Below, piece after piece: positions 48,826 through 58,463 of a DNA stretch of 64,000 bases. Position numbers and translations under genes: made by a program. The stretch's first letter is position 1, and each line of letters starts with the position of its first letter. Source of the stretch: Furfurilactobacillus milii. GTDB taxonomy: Bacteria > Bacillota > Bacilli > Lactobacillales > Lactobacillaceae. The DNA lies in the NCBI RefSeq assembly GCF_021654115.1, contig NZ_JAIWJF010000001.1, forward strand, positions 310,001-374,000, in the 5' to 3' direction. The notes beneath the pieces are model-generated. The model was not told the origin of the DNA. It saw only the letters and a list, made by a program, of their open reading frames with translations, and ran no database searches.

Positions 48826-48993
48826 GCTAATTGGAGACAGAGTTCCGTGTCGACAACACTTGGCGGCGGGGATTTGGCCGCTTAGTGTTGTGGGATGACA
48901 TATGAGACGTGGGCTTTCGGCTCATATGCAAGGGTGAAAACTGCGACCTTTGCAGGTTGAACCCGGTCCCAGAGAACGGCGTCTCCTGTCAGC
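48826..48993 (-). repeat. Dispersed structured element, copy B49
   Basis: The element is 168 nt, with arms GCTAATTGGAGAC (48826-48838) and GTCTCCTGTCAGC (48981-48993), 10 Watson-Crick or better and one wobble of 13. On the minus strand it carries GGGACCGGG, hairpin CATATGAG/CTCATATG and hairpin ACAACACT/AGTGTTGT. Intergenic, 200 bases before amt. Confidence 0.85.
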
Positions 48994-49196
48994 GCAACGG
49001 ACGTGGTTGTTAAAAGATAAGTTTTTCTAAAGGCATTTTAGTCGTCAGTCAGTGAAATAGCCCAATGTTTCAATTCGAGCATTATATACATGTTATAAAA
49101 ACTAACATACACCTATACCAATGAATACAATTGGCTTTACAGACAGTCATTCCACACCTATACTGCTTCGTAATAAGAGAGAAAGATGTGATGTGA

Positions 49197-50492
49197 ATGA
49201 ATGCTGCAAATTCTGCTTTTATGGTGCTGTCGACGATTCTAGTATTGTTCATGACGCCAGGGTTAGCGTTTTTTTATGGTGGGTTAGTGTCCAAACGGAA
49301 TGTAGTCAGCACGATGCTGTCCGTATTTGTTATTTGTGGAATCGCCATTTTACTGTTCATCGCTGTAGGATACGAACTCGCCTTTAATGGTGATATCGGT
49401 GGCGTGATTGGTAAAGTCGATCATTTCTTTCTTGGCGGTGTGTCATTAACGAAGCTAACCGCGACGAAAATTCCTGAATCCTTATATTTTTTGTTTGAAA
49501 TGATGTTCGCCATTATTACACCTGCATTATTCGTGGGCGCCGTTGTTGGCCGAATTCGTTTTAACTTCTTACTCGTGTTCATTGTGTTTTGGAGCTTGCT
49601 TATTTACTATCCGATGGTTCACATGGTGTGGAGCGCAAACGGATGGTTAGCCCGGATGGGCGTGCTGGACTTTGCTGGTGGAACAGTGGTTCATATTAAT
49701 GCTGGTGTCACTGCATACGTTTTATCTGCGTTTCTTGGTCGGCGGCTACATCCACATCAGGATCAACCTTATAATTTACCGTGGGTTTTGTGTGGTACGG
49801 CCATTTTGTGGATTGGCTGGTACGGCTTTAATGCGGGTAGTGCACTAGCAATTAACCAACTGGCAGTGACGGCAATGCTGACCACAACAGTCGCAACGGC
49901 AACTTCAATGGTGGTATGGCTAATACTAGAAATGACGATTCGAAAACAGGTTTCTCTGGCAGGTATTTGTACGGGCACACTGTGCGGGCTAGTTGGCATC
50001 ACGCCCGCAGCCGGTTATGTCACTGTCGGTGGGGCGTTTTGGATTGGTTTATTGGCAACGTTGGCCAGCTATGGCTTCGTTCATGTGCTGAAGGCCAGAA
50101 TTGGTATCGACGACGCTCTAGATGCGTTTGGTTGTCATGGTGTTGCTGGGATTACCGGTTCGATTCTGACCGGCGTGTTTGCCACCTGCACCGTTAATCG
50201 CACAATTGCCGAAAATGGCCTACTTTATGGCGGCGGATGGCACTTGTTAGGTATTCAAACATTGGCCACCGGCATCACGATTATTTTAGTGGCCATTGCG
50301 AGCGCTGCGATTGTTTTAGTGTTGCGGCGGTTCGTCGCCATGAGGGTCTCAGCTACAGATGAGCGAGTTGGCCTGGACGAAAGTGAACATGGCGAGCATG
50401 CGGAAAACACTGATGAGTACAGTACGGAAATTGGTCAGCACCACAAAGAATTTGCGGGTCAACTCGCACATTTCAATCGGCATCAATCATGA
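49197..50492 (+). CDS. amt: Ammonium transporter Amt
   Basis: The 431-residue transporter has eleven predicted helices. The twin pore histidines sit in VVHINAGVTAY and AFGCHGVAGITGS, and the periplasmic gate Trp region is WSANGWL. It takes up ammonium. No glnK (P-II) gene is adjacent. The C-terminal tail is long and acidic/His-rich. The ribosome site (AGAGAAAG) is weak. It converges with the next gene with a six-base overlap. Confidence 0.92.
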   Translation: MNAANSAFMVLSTILVLFMTPGLAFFYGGLVSKRNVVSTMLSVFVICGIAILLFIAVGYELAFNGDIGGVIGKVDHFFLGGVSLTKLTATKIPESLYFLFEMMFAIITPALFVGAVVGRIRFNFLLVFIVFWSLLIYYPMVHMVWSANGWLARMGVLDFAGGTVVHINAGVTAYVLSAFLGRRLHPHQDQPYNLPWVLCGTAILWIGWYGFNAGSALAINQLAVTAMLTTTVATATSMVVWLILEMTIRKQVSLAGICTGTLCGLVGITPAAGYVTVGGAFWIGLLATLASYGFVHVLKARIGIDDALDAFGCHGVAGITGSILTGVFATCTVNRTIAENGLLYGGGWHLLGIQTLATGITIILVAIASAAIVLVLRRFVAMRVSATDERVGLDESEHGEHAENTDEYSTEIGQHHKEFAGQLAHFNRHQS

Positions 50493-51086
50493 CTCATGAT
50501 GTTGTTGATTAAATTGATCAAATTCTTCTTCAACACGACGCTCTGGTACGAACCAAATCATCATGGCAATAAAGGTGCTGAGAATGACGGCTGGTGGAAA
50601 CCAGATGCCAATAAACAAGCCGACAAGTTTGGTGCCAAAATCAGCCACTATCTTAATGGGCCGGTTGATGGCATAACGTAATTTTTTGTTTTCCGGATCG
50701 GCTTTAATCAATGCCAAATCGACTGAAAAATAACCAATTGATAATAATAGGAAGACGAATCCATAGAATAGTTCCGCTGTTGAAGAAAAGAAATGTTCGT
50801 CAACAAATTTGGTCGCGTACGGGAAGAAAGATGCGCTGAACAACATGAGTCCGTTTGCCCACAGAACCCTACCGTCAATTTTATGGACTAGTTGAAAGAT
50901 GTGGTGCTGGTTATTCCACATAATCATTAAGCCGACGAAAGAAATAAAGTAGGCTAGGTAGCTTTGCTTTAAGTCCCAAATGGCTGACCACGTAGCGCGA
51001 GCCGGTTGTTTAAGTTCTAAAACGAGAATGGTCATAGCAATTGCCAAGACCGCGTCAGTGAATGCGGTTAAACGTTCTTTACTCAT
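50487..51086 (-). CDS. TMEM175 / DUF1211 family potassium channel-like protein
   Basis: The 199-residue protein has six hydrophobic segments. The family signature on helix 1 is a variant RLTAFTDAVLAIAMTILVLEL (FTDA for FSDG). Bacterial TMEM175 proteins form tetrameric potassium channels. GGAGG precedes the ATG. Confidence 0.88.
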   Translation of the reverse strand: MSKERLTAFTDAVLAIAMTILVLELKQPARATWSAIWDLKQSYLAYFISFVGLMIMWNNQHHIFQLVHKIDGRVLWANGLMLFSASFFPYATKFVDEHFFSSTAELFYGFVFLLLSIGYFSVDLALIKADPENKKLRYAINRPIKIVADFGTKLVGLFIGIWFPPAVILSTFIAMMIWFVPERRVEEEFDQFNQQHHES

Positions 51087-51181
51087 GTGAAAAGCCTCCG
51101 AAAGTAATCAATTATGTTTTCAGTGTAAGCTAAAACACGACAAGGTGTCTGTTAATGGGACATATGGGTAGTATGACAAAC

Positions 51182-51207
51182 AAAAAACACGTCAACAGAC
51201 GTGTCTT
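51182..51207 (-). terminator. Minus-strand terminator
   Basis: GACACGT/ACGTGTTTTTT on the minus strand, 20 bases after the stop of the gene at 51230. Confidence 0.7.
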
Positions 51208-51229
51208 TGAAGGTTATTTCAATTTTTCA

Positions 51230-51604
51230 TTAGGATTGTTGTTTCCATTTGCTGGCGTCTACTTGAACCAAGAATTCAAAGTCGGGATTGAGCTGGATCG
51301 AAACAATACGTTGATCGTCAACAGTGGTTGCACGGGTGAAGAAATCGTGACGTGCTTTACCATCACCCAAGTCATAAGTGATATTGGTGCGACTTAAGTC
51401 TGTCAGTACTTCTGGAATAATGTCATCGATAGTGACGTCATCATCCATGTCATTTGTTAACCAAGTTAATTCGTCGAAGTTAAACACGACGCTGGTGGTT
51501 CGCAGATGGTGCATACGGGTTAATACCGCAAAGAACAAACTGAGTTCATTCTTTGACAGACCATCAAAGTTTACGGAATCAATGGAAAATGTGCTATTAG
51601 TCAT
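51230..51604 (-). CDS. Hypothetical protein, weakly like a Rep_3 N-terminal winged helix
   Basis: The 124-residue protein (MTNSTFSIDSVNFDG...) contains LSLFFAVLTRMHHL and FNFDELTWLTN. This pattern recalls the first winged-helix domain of RepB/Rep_3 plasmid initiators. The second domain is absent, so it is either a truncated initiator or an unrelated small protein. GGGGATC precedes ATG 51604. The name is a suggestion only. Confidence 0.4.
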   Translation of the reverse strand: MTNSTFSIDSVNFDGLSKNELSLFFAVLTRMHHLRTTSVVFNFDELTWLTNDMDDDVTIDDIIPEVLTDLSRTNITYDLGDGKARHDFFTRATTVDDQRIVSIQLNPDFEFLVQVDASKWKQQS

Positions 51605-51801
51605 GACAGTGATCCCCTTCCACAATAAATATTTTTATAGCAGTACGATAACGTGAAAGACGGATTTCTGCAATTAATCTGTTCCTGGTTTTGTTACATA
51701 GCTTAAAAACTAATGAAAATGTTAATATGTCCCATTGCGTCTGCTAGGGCGCTGTTTGTAGAGAACGTTTGGACGCCAGAATAAAATTAACAGGTTAATA
51801 C

Positions 51802-51900
51802 TTGCCTTATAGTTACTCGAACCTGTTATACTTAATACTGTTGTTAGGAACCTAAGCATCAAAGCGTTAGTATTGATGGGTTTTATCAAGGCTGCGTTTG
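51802..51900 (+). promoter_or_regulatory. Promoter and structured leader of the small peptide gene
   Basis: TTGCCT (51802) and TATACT (51827-51832) could form a promoter, with a 19-base spacer. The leader can fold AATACT/AGTATT around an inner TTAGG/CCTAA hairpin. Confidence 0.4.
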
Positions 51901-51918
51901 AAAAGGAGTGTGGCACAT

Positions 51919-52053
51919 TTGAGTAAGAATTGTGTTATTGATATTGATAGTCCGAAAATGGACTGGGTCGTGGATCAATTATTCACGAAACCAGAGGAAA
52001 CGGACGCGAACAGCCCACACAGCTTCAACGTTTGGGTAGGCCAGGAACACTAG
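51919..52053 (+). CDS. Small peptide gene, 44 residues
   Basis: A TTG start follows AAAGGAGTG at good spacing. The 44-residue product begins MSKNCVIDIDSPKMDWVVDQ, is acidic with Trp-rich turns, and ends FNVWVGQEH. It has one Cys and no leader-peptide double glycine or membrane helix. A promoter-like sequence before it and a strong terminator 44 bases after it make an independent transcription unit likely. No family recognised. Confidence 0.55.
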   Translation: MSKNCVIDIDSPKMDWVVDQLFTKPEETDANSPHSFNVWVGQEH

Positions 52054-52096
52054 CCGACCACGAAATACCTTGCCATAATTAAATAATTATTTTAGA

Positions 52097-52129
52097 AGAT
52101 CACGGATTTCATAAACCGTGATCTTTTTT
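52097..52129 (+). terminator. Terminator after the small peptide gene
   Basis: AGATCACGG...CCGTGATCTTTTTT. Confidence 0.9.
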
Positions 52130-52159
52130 ATTCAGATAGTGCCGTTTTTTCAAGGTAGT

Positions 52160-52352
52160 TTATTTCCTAAATTGTTTCAGGTAACGACTTGCAAAAAGCT
52201 TATGAAACATAACGCCCAGGGTAGGATTAGCCTCATCAATATCCTCATACATAGCCGTTGTGATTTTAGTCATCAATGAAGATAACTGATCCAGCTCGGT
52301 ATCGGATAGTGCTTTTACAAAAGGATGGACTTCCTGTGAAGGGGGGAATCAT
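52160..52352 (-). pseudogene. C-terminal fragment of a regulator (MarR-like)
   Basis: The minus-strand frame reads QEVHPFVKALSDTELDQL...MTKITTAMYEDIDE...FASRYLKQFRK and stops at 52160. It looks like the C-terminal dimerisation helices of a MarR-type regulator, with the DNA-binding part missing. An in-frame stop lies just upstream, so it is a remnant. Confidence 0.5.
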
Positions 52353-53368
52353 AACGGAGGATTACGGGCATGTGACGGGAAATGAAAAGATGCATCAAGC
52401 ATCATTCTCCGGCGTTCAATCGCTGAATTTATAGTCGACACCTAACATGGTTTTATACAGGGTGGTTTTTGCTTGTCCGATTCACTTGCTTCCGCAGAAA
52501 GCATATTATTTTGACAATGCTTGAATAGCAACTGTCGCTTTCCAAGTTTCAGATGGCTTCAAAAATCTGTGTCTGCGTGAATGCAACGCTCGTATTGGAA
52601 GCAAAGAATACCAAGGAGGTGTATTCAAAGCGGGTAAGGTTTATTTTTAATCATTTTGCAGTACCTGGCGTTGGCTCAACGTTATTTTCATTCCCAGAAA
52701 GAATAGTGCAGCTATGACTTCGTCAATCTTTTTTTGTTTTCGTTTATCAAGAGTCAGTAAAAGTAATTTTTTGATAAAAAGATTCCCGTCTTTATACTTC
52801 GAAAATTGAAACATCAGACAGTGCTTTTCTCATACTGACAATTGCTCACAGTAAATGATTTGTGATACTTTATAATTCCAAGATTTCTGTTATTACTTAT
52901 GCCAAAATTCTTGATTGTTAGCGATTTCTCACTTCTAGTAATCGGAAAATTTTGTTTATCAATTGCTGTGGGGGAGACCGATGAGTTTTTAACGCCATTT
53001 TGAAAGCAAACAGGTGTGTCACCGCCATACTTTCTCACTTTATTTATTGATTTTTATTTTTGTGATTTCCTGTGTGTTTCCATACTTAAGCGAAATAATA
53101 CAAATGATTTTCATTCTTGGTGATTTGCCCGCAATTCTGCTATCTAAATGAAGGATTTCTCACCCGACAGACATTTATTCTCTGAGTCTGTGTAGAAAGA
53201 ACAAATTTTCGACATAATAACCAAATTCGTTCCTTTAAAACAGAATTCTTTTTCCAATTCAGAGCGAAATAGTTTTTTACGTTACAAAAAGCTCTTTATT
53301 TAGATTAAATATTATCAAACACCTTGTCCTTTTTGTACTGCTTCTAAAATTGTCCTATATAACTGGCC
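52353..53368. other. Gene debris and AT-rich spacer
   Basis: No intact gene was found over about 1 kb. Short open pieces exist (for example a plus-strand stretch at 52365-52440 ending SFSGVQSLNL, and another at about 52540-52650), but none has a ribosome site or recognised domain. The AT content rises sharply after 52700. Confidence 0.5.
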
Positions 53369-54004
53369 TCAACTCCCAATAATTGGCATAGAGTTGATAT
53401 ATTTTTTGCTTTCAAGCTGTTCTACCATGAAAGCACCTATATCTTCACGGGAGATTGCAAAATTCATTTTCGTATCACCGAACCCAACCTTAACATTGTT
53501 TGTATAGGAAGCATTTTTGGGCGCCATAAAACGTACAATTGTCCAGTTGAGATTTGACTCTTGTACTAACTTTCCGATTTCTATCATTTCTTTTTTTGCT
53601 GTTGTAAGTCCAATTCCTGCAAGAATTCCGGGAACAACCGTAATGAATGATTTTTTATCTTTTTTAAAAGGCACACTTGGAGTTCCCCAATCAATAAGTC
53701 TTTTTACTCCATATTCCCTCATTGCAGTCAAAAGAATTTTATGACTCTCAAGGGATGCCATTGTTTCATATTTGCGTTTAAGTGGAATGCCGATACACCA
53801 AATGACAGCGTCTTGCCCTTGCATGGCAGTTTTCATAGATTTATTATCAGTTATTTCTCCTTGTACAATAGTTAGATTGCTATCTTTTATTTGAACTTTG
53901 TCTGGATTTCGCACATACGCCGTTACCGTATACCCTTTTTGAAGCGAATGCTTTAAGGCGTATTTGCCGATTCCTCCAGTTGCACCAAATATAATTACTT
54001 TCAT
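53369..54004 (-). CDS. NAD(P)-binding SDR-like oxidoreductase (NmrA/YwnB type)
   Basis: The 211-residue atypical short-chain dehydrogenase has the nucleotide motif IIFGATGGIGKYALKHSL at the start, AYVRNPDKV, and WTIVRFMAPKN. There is no YxxxK catalytic pair. AAAGGAGG precedes the ATG. It is AT-rich and divergent from an HxlR gene of similar composition, a frequent pairing in which the regulator controls the reductase. Confidence 0.88.
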   Translation of the reverse strand: MKVIIFGATGGIGKYALKHSLQKGYTVTAYVRNPDKVQIKDSNLTIVQGEITDNKSMKTAMQGQDAVIWCIGIPLKRKYETMASLESHKILLTAMREYGVKRLIDWGTPSVPFKKDKKSFITVVPGILAGIGLTTAKKEMIEIGKLVQESNLNWTIVRFMAPKNASYTNNVKVGFGDTKMNFAISREDIGAFMVEQLESKKYINSMPIIGS

Positions 54005-54113
54005 CTGAACAACCTCCTTTACATATCCCTATACTAAAAGATGCAGCATATTTGTTTAAGTACGTTATTATTTAATAGATACTATTTAAAAAAGTAGTAA
54101 TGGAGATAATGCT

Positions 54114-54476
54114 ATGAAGAATTATGAGGATATTCGTATTGAAAACTGCCCTGTTGCGAGCGTTCAGAAAATAGTACATGGAAAATGGACAATGGTTATT
54201 ATCTATTTTTTAAGTCGTGGAACACTTCGTTTTGGTGAATTAAGTCGTAAAATGCCAAAAGTTACACAAGCAAATCTTACTAAAGAACTTCGTATGCTAG
54301 AAAAGTACGGGTTAATACATCGTGAAGTTTATAGGGAAGTCCCACCAAAAGTGGAGTATTCACTAACTAATCTTGGACTCGATTTTTTGCCTGTTCTTGA
54401 GGAACTTGAAAAGTGGGCATTGATTTACGACAAAAATCAAGATGATTTTGTCAAAAGTAAACTGAACAAGCATTAA
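54114..54476 (+). CDS. HxlR family transcriptional regulator
   Basis: The 120-residue winged-helix protein has the conserved Cys in IENCPVASVQKI and HGKWTMVIIYFL, VTQANLTKELRMLEKYGL and PPKVEYSLTNLG. The cysteine fits thiol-based sensing of electrophiles, and the divergent SDR-like gene is the probable target. GGAG lies eight bases before the ATG. AT-rich composition suggests the pair was acquired together. Confidence 0.9.
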   Translation: MKNYEDIRIENCPVASVQKIVHGKWTMVIIYFLSRGTLRFGELSRKMPKVTQANLTKELRMLEKYGLIHREVYREVPPKVEYSLTNLGLDFLPVLEELEKWALIYDKNQDDFVKSKLNKH

Positions 54477-54589
54477 ATGTAATAAAGGAATATATAAATA
54501 GTGTAAAAAAGACGCTGAAAAATGTCAGTGTATGCGCTGTTATTCCCAGGGTTTTCATTTATTCCATATCTTCCACTGGCAGGAAAAAC

Positions 54590-54822
54590 CAGCACGGAAA
54601 TTTTTTCGGTCAGTTTTATCAGCTTTTTTGACGGGAACGCTCCCTATTTTCCTTCAAACTTTGGTTCGGATTAATCCTGTAAGCTTGACGATTACTGCAA
54701 TCAGAACCATCTTAAGAACGGGCGCTTGGGGTACCGGTGCGACGATGGTGTTAGTCAGTGGCGGTCTCATTATTTTGATTTTTATGTCGTTAACTGTGCT
54801 TGTTTATCAACGACGCGGTTAA
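54590..54822 (+). pseudogene. C-terminal fragment of an ABC-2 permease
   Basis: The frame encodes FLQTLVRINPVSLTITAIRT, then a final helix and the ending VYQRRG, the usual end of DrrB/NodJ-like ABC-2 permeases. The first five helices are missing. The upstream part of the frame (54532-54590) does not look like a real start, so this is a remnant next to the acquired pair. Confidence 0.6.
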
Positions 54823-54841
54823 CAAATGGCAATGTTACACA

Positions 54842-54884
54842 GAAAAATCGTAGTCCGGCTATTGAGTCTGGACTACGATTTTTC
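54842..54884. terminator. Bidirectional terminator
   Basis: AAAAATCGTAGTCC pairs with GGACTACGATTTTT. Confidence 0.9.
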
Positions 54885-54899
54885 GCTATTTGGTTCAAT

Positions 54900-55649
54900 T
54901 CATACTGCTACCAATTGGTGCTGCAGTACAATACCGCGCTCCAGTGACTGGCTCTCTTGCTCCGAACTGATGAGTAGGCCTGACAAACGTTGGATAACCG
55001 CGATCCGCAGAAATTCAGATTCGGAAGTGGCCGCCGCAATTGCTGCCCAGGCGCCAGCCTCGGCGAGGTCACGGGACACAATGGTTGCCTGTGTAATTTT
55101 TTGGTTAGCACGATCAAAACGTTGAGTTGCTAGAGCACCATTTCGTAAACTGTAAACGGCCAACATCGTTTGCTGGTGACGACGTGAAGTTACACCAAGC
55201 GTCCACGTAAAGGCCGTATCGGCGGCTGTACCGACTTGGACGTTACCACTGGACTCAATGGCGACGGCGAAAACATGTTTATGACTCAGTAGTGGTGCCA
55301 AATATTTCCGATAGGCTTGTTGCATTGCCCACTGTTGAATCATTGTGTAAGTGATGCCATCTGTCATTAGCGTGGCTGGTGTTGCATTGTCGACAAACAT
55401 AAACTGGTGTTGAAGGGGAACAAGTTCTTGTTTGGTAAGTGCCTGACGTGTCTCGATTGGATTGCCCGCATTGAGGGCAGGCGTGGTGATTTTATTGACG
55501 TGACGAAGAAAATGCCGGATATTACTCAGCGTTTGATCGAACAAAGTGTGGGCCTGATCGTCCGGTGTGACAACGCCCATTTTAATGGTGAAGGGTGTCC
55601 CAGCGACGTTAACAATGCGGGTCATAAATTTACTTTCTAAAGTTGTCAT
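54900..55649 (-). CDS. Degenerate ApbE-like protein
   Basis: The 249-residue protein follows the ApbE fold order: GTPFTIKMGVV at the start, a central helix-rich part, and a late ATIVSRDLAEAGAWAAIAAA segment resembling the metal-binding SVTV..ADALATA region. The FAD-binding GG.AKG.A.D motif and the metal-binding Asp/Thr are absent, and there is no signal peptide. It is therefore probably not an active FMN transferase. AGGAGG precedes ATG 55649. The family call is tentative. Confidence 0.5.
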   Translation of the reverse strand: MTTLESKFMTRIVNVAGTPFTIKMGVVTPDDQAHTLFDQTLSNIRHFLRHVNKITTPALNAGNPIETRQALTKQELVPLQHQFMFVDNATPATLMTDGITYTMIQQWAMQQAYRKYLAPLLSHKHVFAVAIESSGNVQVGTAADTAFTWTLGVTSRRHQQTMLAVYSLRNGALATQRFDRANQKITQATIVSRDLAEAGAWAAIAAATSESEFLRIAVIQRLSGLLISSEQESQSLERGIVLQHQLVAV

Positions 55650-55965
55650 GATGAATTTCCTCCTCATGTAAGTGAATTGAAAATGGGTTATCACTCTCGC
55701 TGAAGTGATAAGAACATTTCCGTTTGGATTAATAATGAGTTTAAGGACGACATCATAAAGTCAGCTTAAATCCTGTCTAAGGAACTGCAAAGTTGGTAAC
55801 GATTCGGTTGCGATGGCGCGATTTTGATGATGTAAGCGGTTAACTAACGAATTTTGAAAGTTTTACTTACGAAGCACAGAAAATTCTGCTAGTGTAACCT
55901 ATTGTGCCAGCAGACGGTGATTCTTCACGGCAGTTGCTAGGCACGTATAGATTAGGAGGACTTTT

Positions 55966-57408
55966 TTGAACGAAACAGAAGACATTAAACGATTTCCAAT
56001 TATGATTGGTCTACTACTTGGTGGATTTATTGCAATGTTTAGTGAAACGGCATTAAACATTGCGTTATCAAGTTTGGCCAAGCAAATGGATGTCCAAATG
56101 GGGACCATTCAATGGCTGGTTATTGGGTATTTATTGGTCGTAGGGATTCTACTACCACTTTCCGGTTTATTAACACGGTGGTTCACAACGCGGCAACTAT
56201 TAGTATTTGCCTTAAGTGACTTTATCGTCGGCGCGGTAATTGCCGCACTGGCACCGTCATTTGGGATGCTGTTAGTTGGGCGAATGATTCAGGGGATCGC
56301 AACAGGGCTTATTTTGCCTCTAATTTATCTGGTCGCGCTTTCGATTTATCCAATGGATAAACGTGGTTCGGCAATGGGAATCATTGGGCTGGTAATCATG
56401 TTTGCACCAGCGATTGGACCAACTTTATCAGGATTGATTTTGGGTGCACTATCATGGCAGTACATTTTTTGGGTAATGGTACCGCTTTTGGCGATTGCAC
56501 TTTTTCTAACGGTTACCTACACAAAAAATGTGGGTGAAATAACCCGACCACATGTTGATATATTATCAATCGTGGAATCAACATTGGGCTTTGGCGGCAT
56601 TGTTATCGGCGTCAGCTTGGCCAGTGAAACGGGCTGGGGCTCATGGCAGGTTATCTTATCTCTGATGGTAGGGGTCGTCAGTTTAGCACTATTCTGCCAA
56701 CGCCAATTAAACATTGATGAACCAATCCTAAATGTTCGTGCGTTTGGTATTCGCAACTTTTCTGTTGGTACAGGATTGGTGATGGTCGATTTTATGGTTA
56801 TCATGAGTTCAATGTATCTACTTCCAACGTATTGGCAAGACGGGCTGATGGTTCCCGTCGCATTAACGGGTGTGCTAATGTTGCCAGGCGGCATTATTAA
56901 TGCCTTAGTATCAACTGTGGCTGGACGTTTGTTTGATCGCATGGGTGGTCGTCGTCCAGTGATTGCCGGATTCTGCTTAGCGGCGATTGGTGCAATTTTA
57001 TTGGTATTCACAAACAGTTCATCAGCATATTGGTACGTTGTCGTTGCCCATATGATTCTGATGATTGGTGCACCGCTTGCCATGTCACCATCTCAAGCAT
57101 TCGGTCTGGGCGCACTGCCACCACAGATGGCTGCTGATGGCAGTAGCATCATGAACACGCTTCAACAAGTGTGTGGCGCGATTGCTACAGCACTTTCAAC
57201 GAGTTTGATGAGCACTGGCGAAGCAGGTCAACGAACACGTGATGCCGTTTCATCCGGAACACGGATGGGCTTTATGCTAACGTTGGCATTGGCTATTATT
57301 GGGGTTATTGTCGCAACGGTATTTGTTCGGCAGCAACAAGTGCCAGCAGATGTTGAGGAAACTTCCGCTACGCAATCGGCAGGTCATGAAGCACCCGCTG
57401 AGCGTTAA
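55966..57408 (+). CDS. DHA2 family (EmrB/QacA-like) MFS drug exporter
   Basis: The 480-residue, fourteen-helix proton-driven exporter has WLVIGYLLVVGILLPLSGLL (motif D1 type), GRMIQGIATGLILPL, and GLVIMFAPAIGPTLSGLI (motif C) marking a drug antiporter. TTG start after AGGAGG. A strong terminator follows. It converges with a LysR gene, which may regulate something else, since LysR targets are usually divergent. Confidence 0.92.
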   Translation: MNETEDIKRFPIMIGLLLGGFIAMFSETALNIALSSLAKQMDVQMGTIQWLVIGYLLVVGILLPLSGLLTRWFTTRQLLVFALSDFIVGAVIAALAPSFGMLLVGRMIQGIATGLILPLIYLVALSIYPMDKRGSAMGIIGLVIMFAPAIGPTLSGLILGALSWQYIFWVMVPLLAIALFLTVTYTKNVGEITRPHVDILSIVESTLGFGGIVIGVSLASETGWGSWQVILSLMVGVVSLALFCQRQLNIDEPILNVRAFGIRNFSVGTGLVMVDFMVIMSSMYLLPTYWQDGLMVPVALTGVLMLPGGIINALVSTVAGRLFDRMGGRRPVIAGFCLAAIGAILLVFTNSSSAYWYVVVAHMILMIGAPLAMSPSQAFGLGALPPQMAADGSSIMNTLQQVCGAIATALSTSLMSTGEAGQRTRDAVSSGTRMGFMLTLALAIIGVIVATVFVRQQQVPADVEETSATQSAGHEAPAER

Positions 57409-57426
57409 TATAACAGAATAAAATTC

Positions 57427-57484
57427 AAAAAAGTTGGGTAACAGTATCACCACGGAATGTGGCGGCGCTGTTACCCAACTTTTT
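57427..57484. terminator. Bidirectional terminator
   Basis: AAAAAGTTGGGTAACAG pairs with CTGTTACCCAACTTTTT around a GC-rich loop. It separates the exporter from the convergent LysR gene. Confidence 0.92.
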
Positions 57485-58355
57485 AATTACGCCAATTGCT
57501 TAATGTGACGTTTACAAACGCATCAATCAGCGTCTGCTGGCGTGCTTGCTTATGGGTCAGCATGTGGGCATGAATTTCGTTGTGAATCGGACTGTCGATG
57601 GCGACTAACTCCCCATTTTGAAGTTCCTTTGTAATGGTTGCGGTTGGCAGATATGAATAGCCAATGCCGCTTTCGACCATTTCTTTAATGGCGGCGATGC
57701 TCCACAGTTCCATGATTTGTGGGCGGCGGTGAAAGTCACCCCATAGTGATCGTTCAAATTGATTACGATAGCTGCAGTCGGGCTCATTGATAATAAATGG
57801 TTCATGACGATCACTGATTAATTCCACAAACGTCTTTTGCTTGCTGGCGGCCGTTACTAACGTGAGGGATTGTTCGCCCAAATCATGCTCCACCAGTGTC
57901 GTAGTGGTTAAAGACGGCCACATCATGAAGGCGATATCGGCCTCGCCATCTTGTAACTGCTGTTGATTATAGGAACAGGTGGCATTGGCGATTTGCAGGT
58001 CAACATCAGGATATTGTTGGCGGAAGTTTTGGATAATGGTAGGTAGATGAGTGACAGTGAGAGATTCTGGAGCAGCGATGCGCAGTGTGCCTGCAACCGA
58101 CGACTGGTCGGTCAAGTGTTTCACTTGTTGGAAGTCTGCTAACAATTGGTCAGCCAGCGGTCGCAAACGTTTGCCAGTGTCTGTTAAGAAAAGTTGGCGT
58201 CGTTCATATTTAAAAAGACTGCCACTTAGCTCTTGCTCCAATGCTTTCACTTGAGCTGACACCGTTGATTGGGTGTAGCCGAGTGTTTTGGCAGCCTTGG
58301 TAAAACTGCCTGTATCAAGAATGGTTTTAAAAGTCGTCAGTTGGCGAATTTCCAC
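57483..58355 (-). CDS. LysR family transcriptional regulator
   Basis: The 290-residue regulator has the N-terminal helix-turn-helix (TFKTILDTGSFTKAAKTLGYTQSTVSAQVKALE) and a substrate-binding effector domain (GTLRIAAPESLTVTHLP). GTG 58355 after GGAGG gives the standard LysR length. An extra 43 residues in the open frame have no family match. Divergent from a GNAT gene 108 bases away, its likely target. Confidence 0.92.
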   Translation of the reverse strand: MEIRQLTTFKTILDTGSFTKAAKTLGYTQSTVSAQVKALEQELSGSLFKYERRQLFLTDTGKRLRPLADQLLADFQQVKHLTDQSSVAGTLRIAAPESLTVTHLPTIIQNFRQQYPDVDLQIANATCSYNQQQLQDGEADIAFMMWPSLTTTTLVEHDLGEQSLTLVTAASKQKTFVELISDRHEPFIINEPDCSYRNQFERSLWGDFHRRPQIMELWSIAAIKEMVESGIGYSYLPTATITKELQNGELVAIDSPIHNEIHAHMLTHKQARQQTLIDAFVNVTLSNWRN

Positions 58356-58463
58356 GTGTGATTGTCCTCCATCGATATAATCGATTGACAATATTAAAAA
58401 TATCAATTTTACGAATGAATGGTTCACGTGTAAGCTTAAACCATCTTGAAGGGAGCAACAAGC

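Noticed and set aside
51230-51604. Integrated plasmid replication module
   Set aside because: Only a weak N-terminal Rep_3 resemblance exists. No iterons, partition genes or second Rep domain were found nearby.
51722-51916. Minus-strand 64-codon frame at 51.8 kb
   Set aside because: It is antisense to the promoter and leader of the small peptide gene, with no ribosome site.
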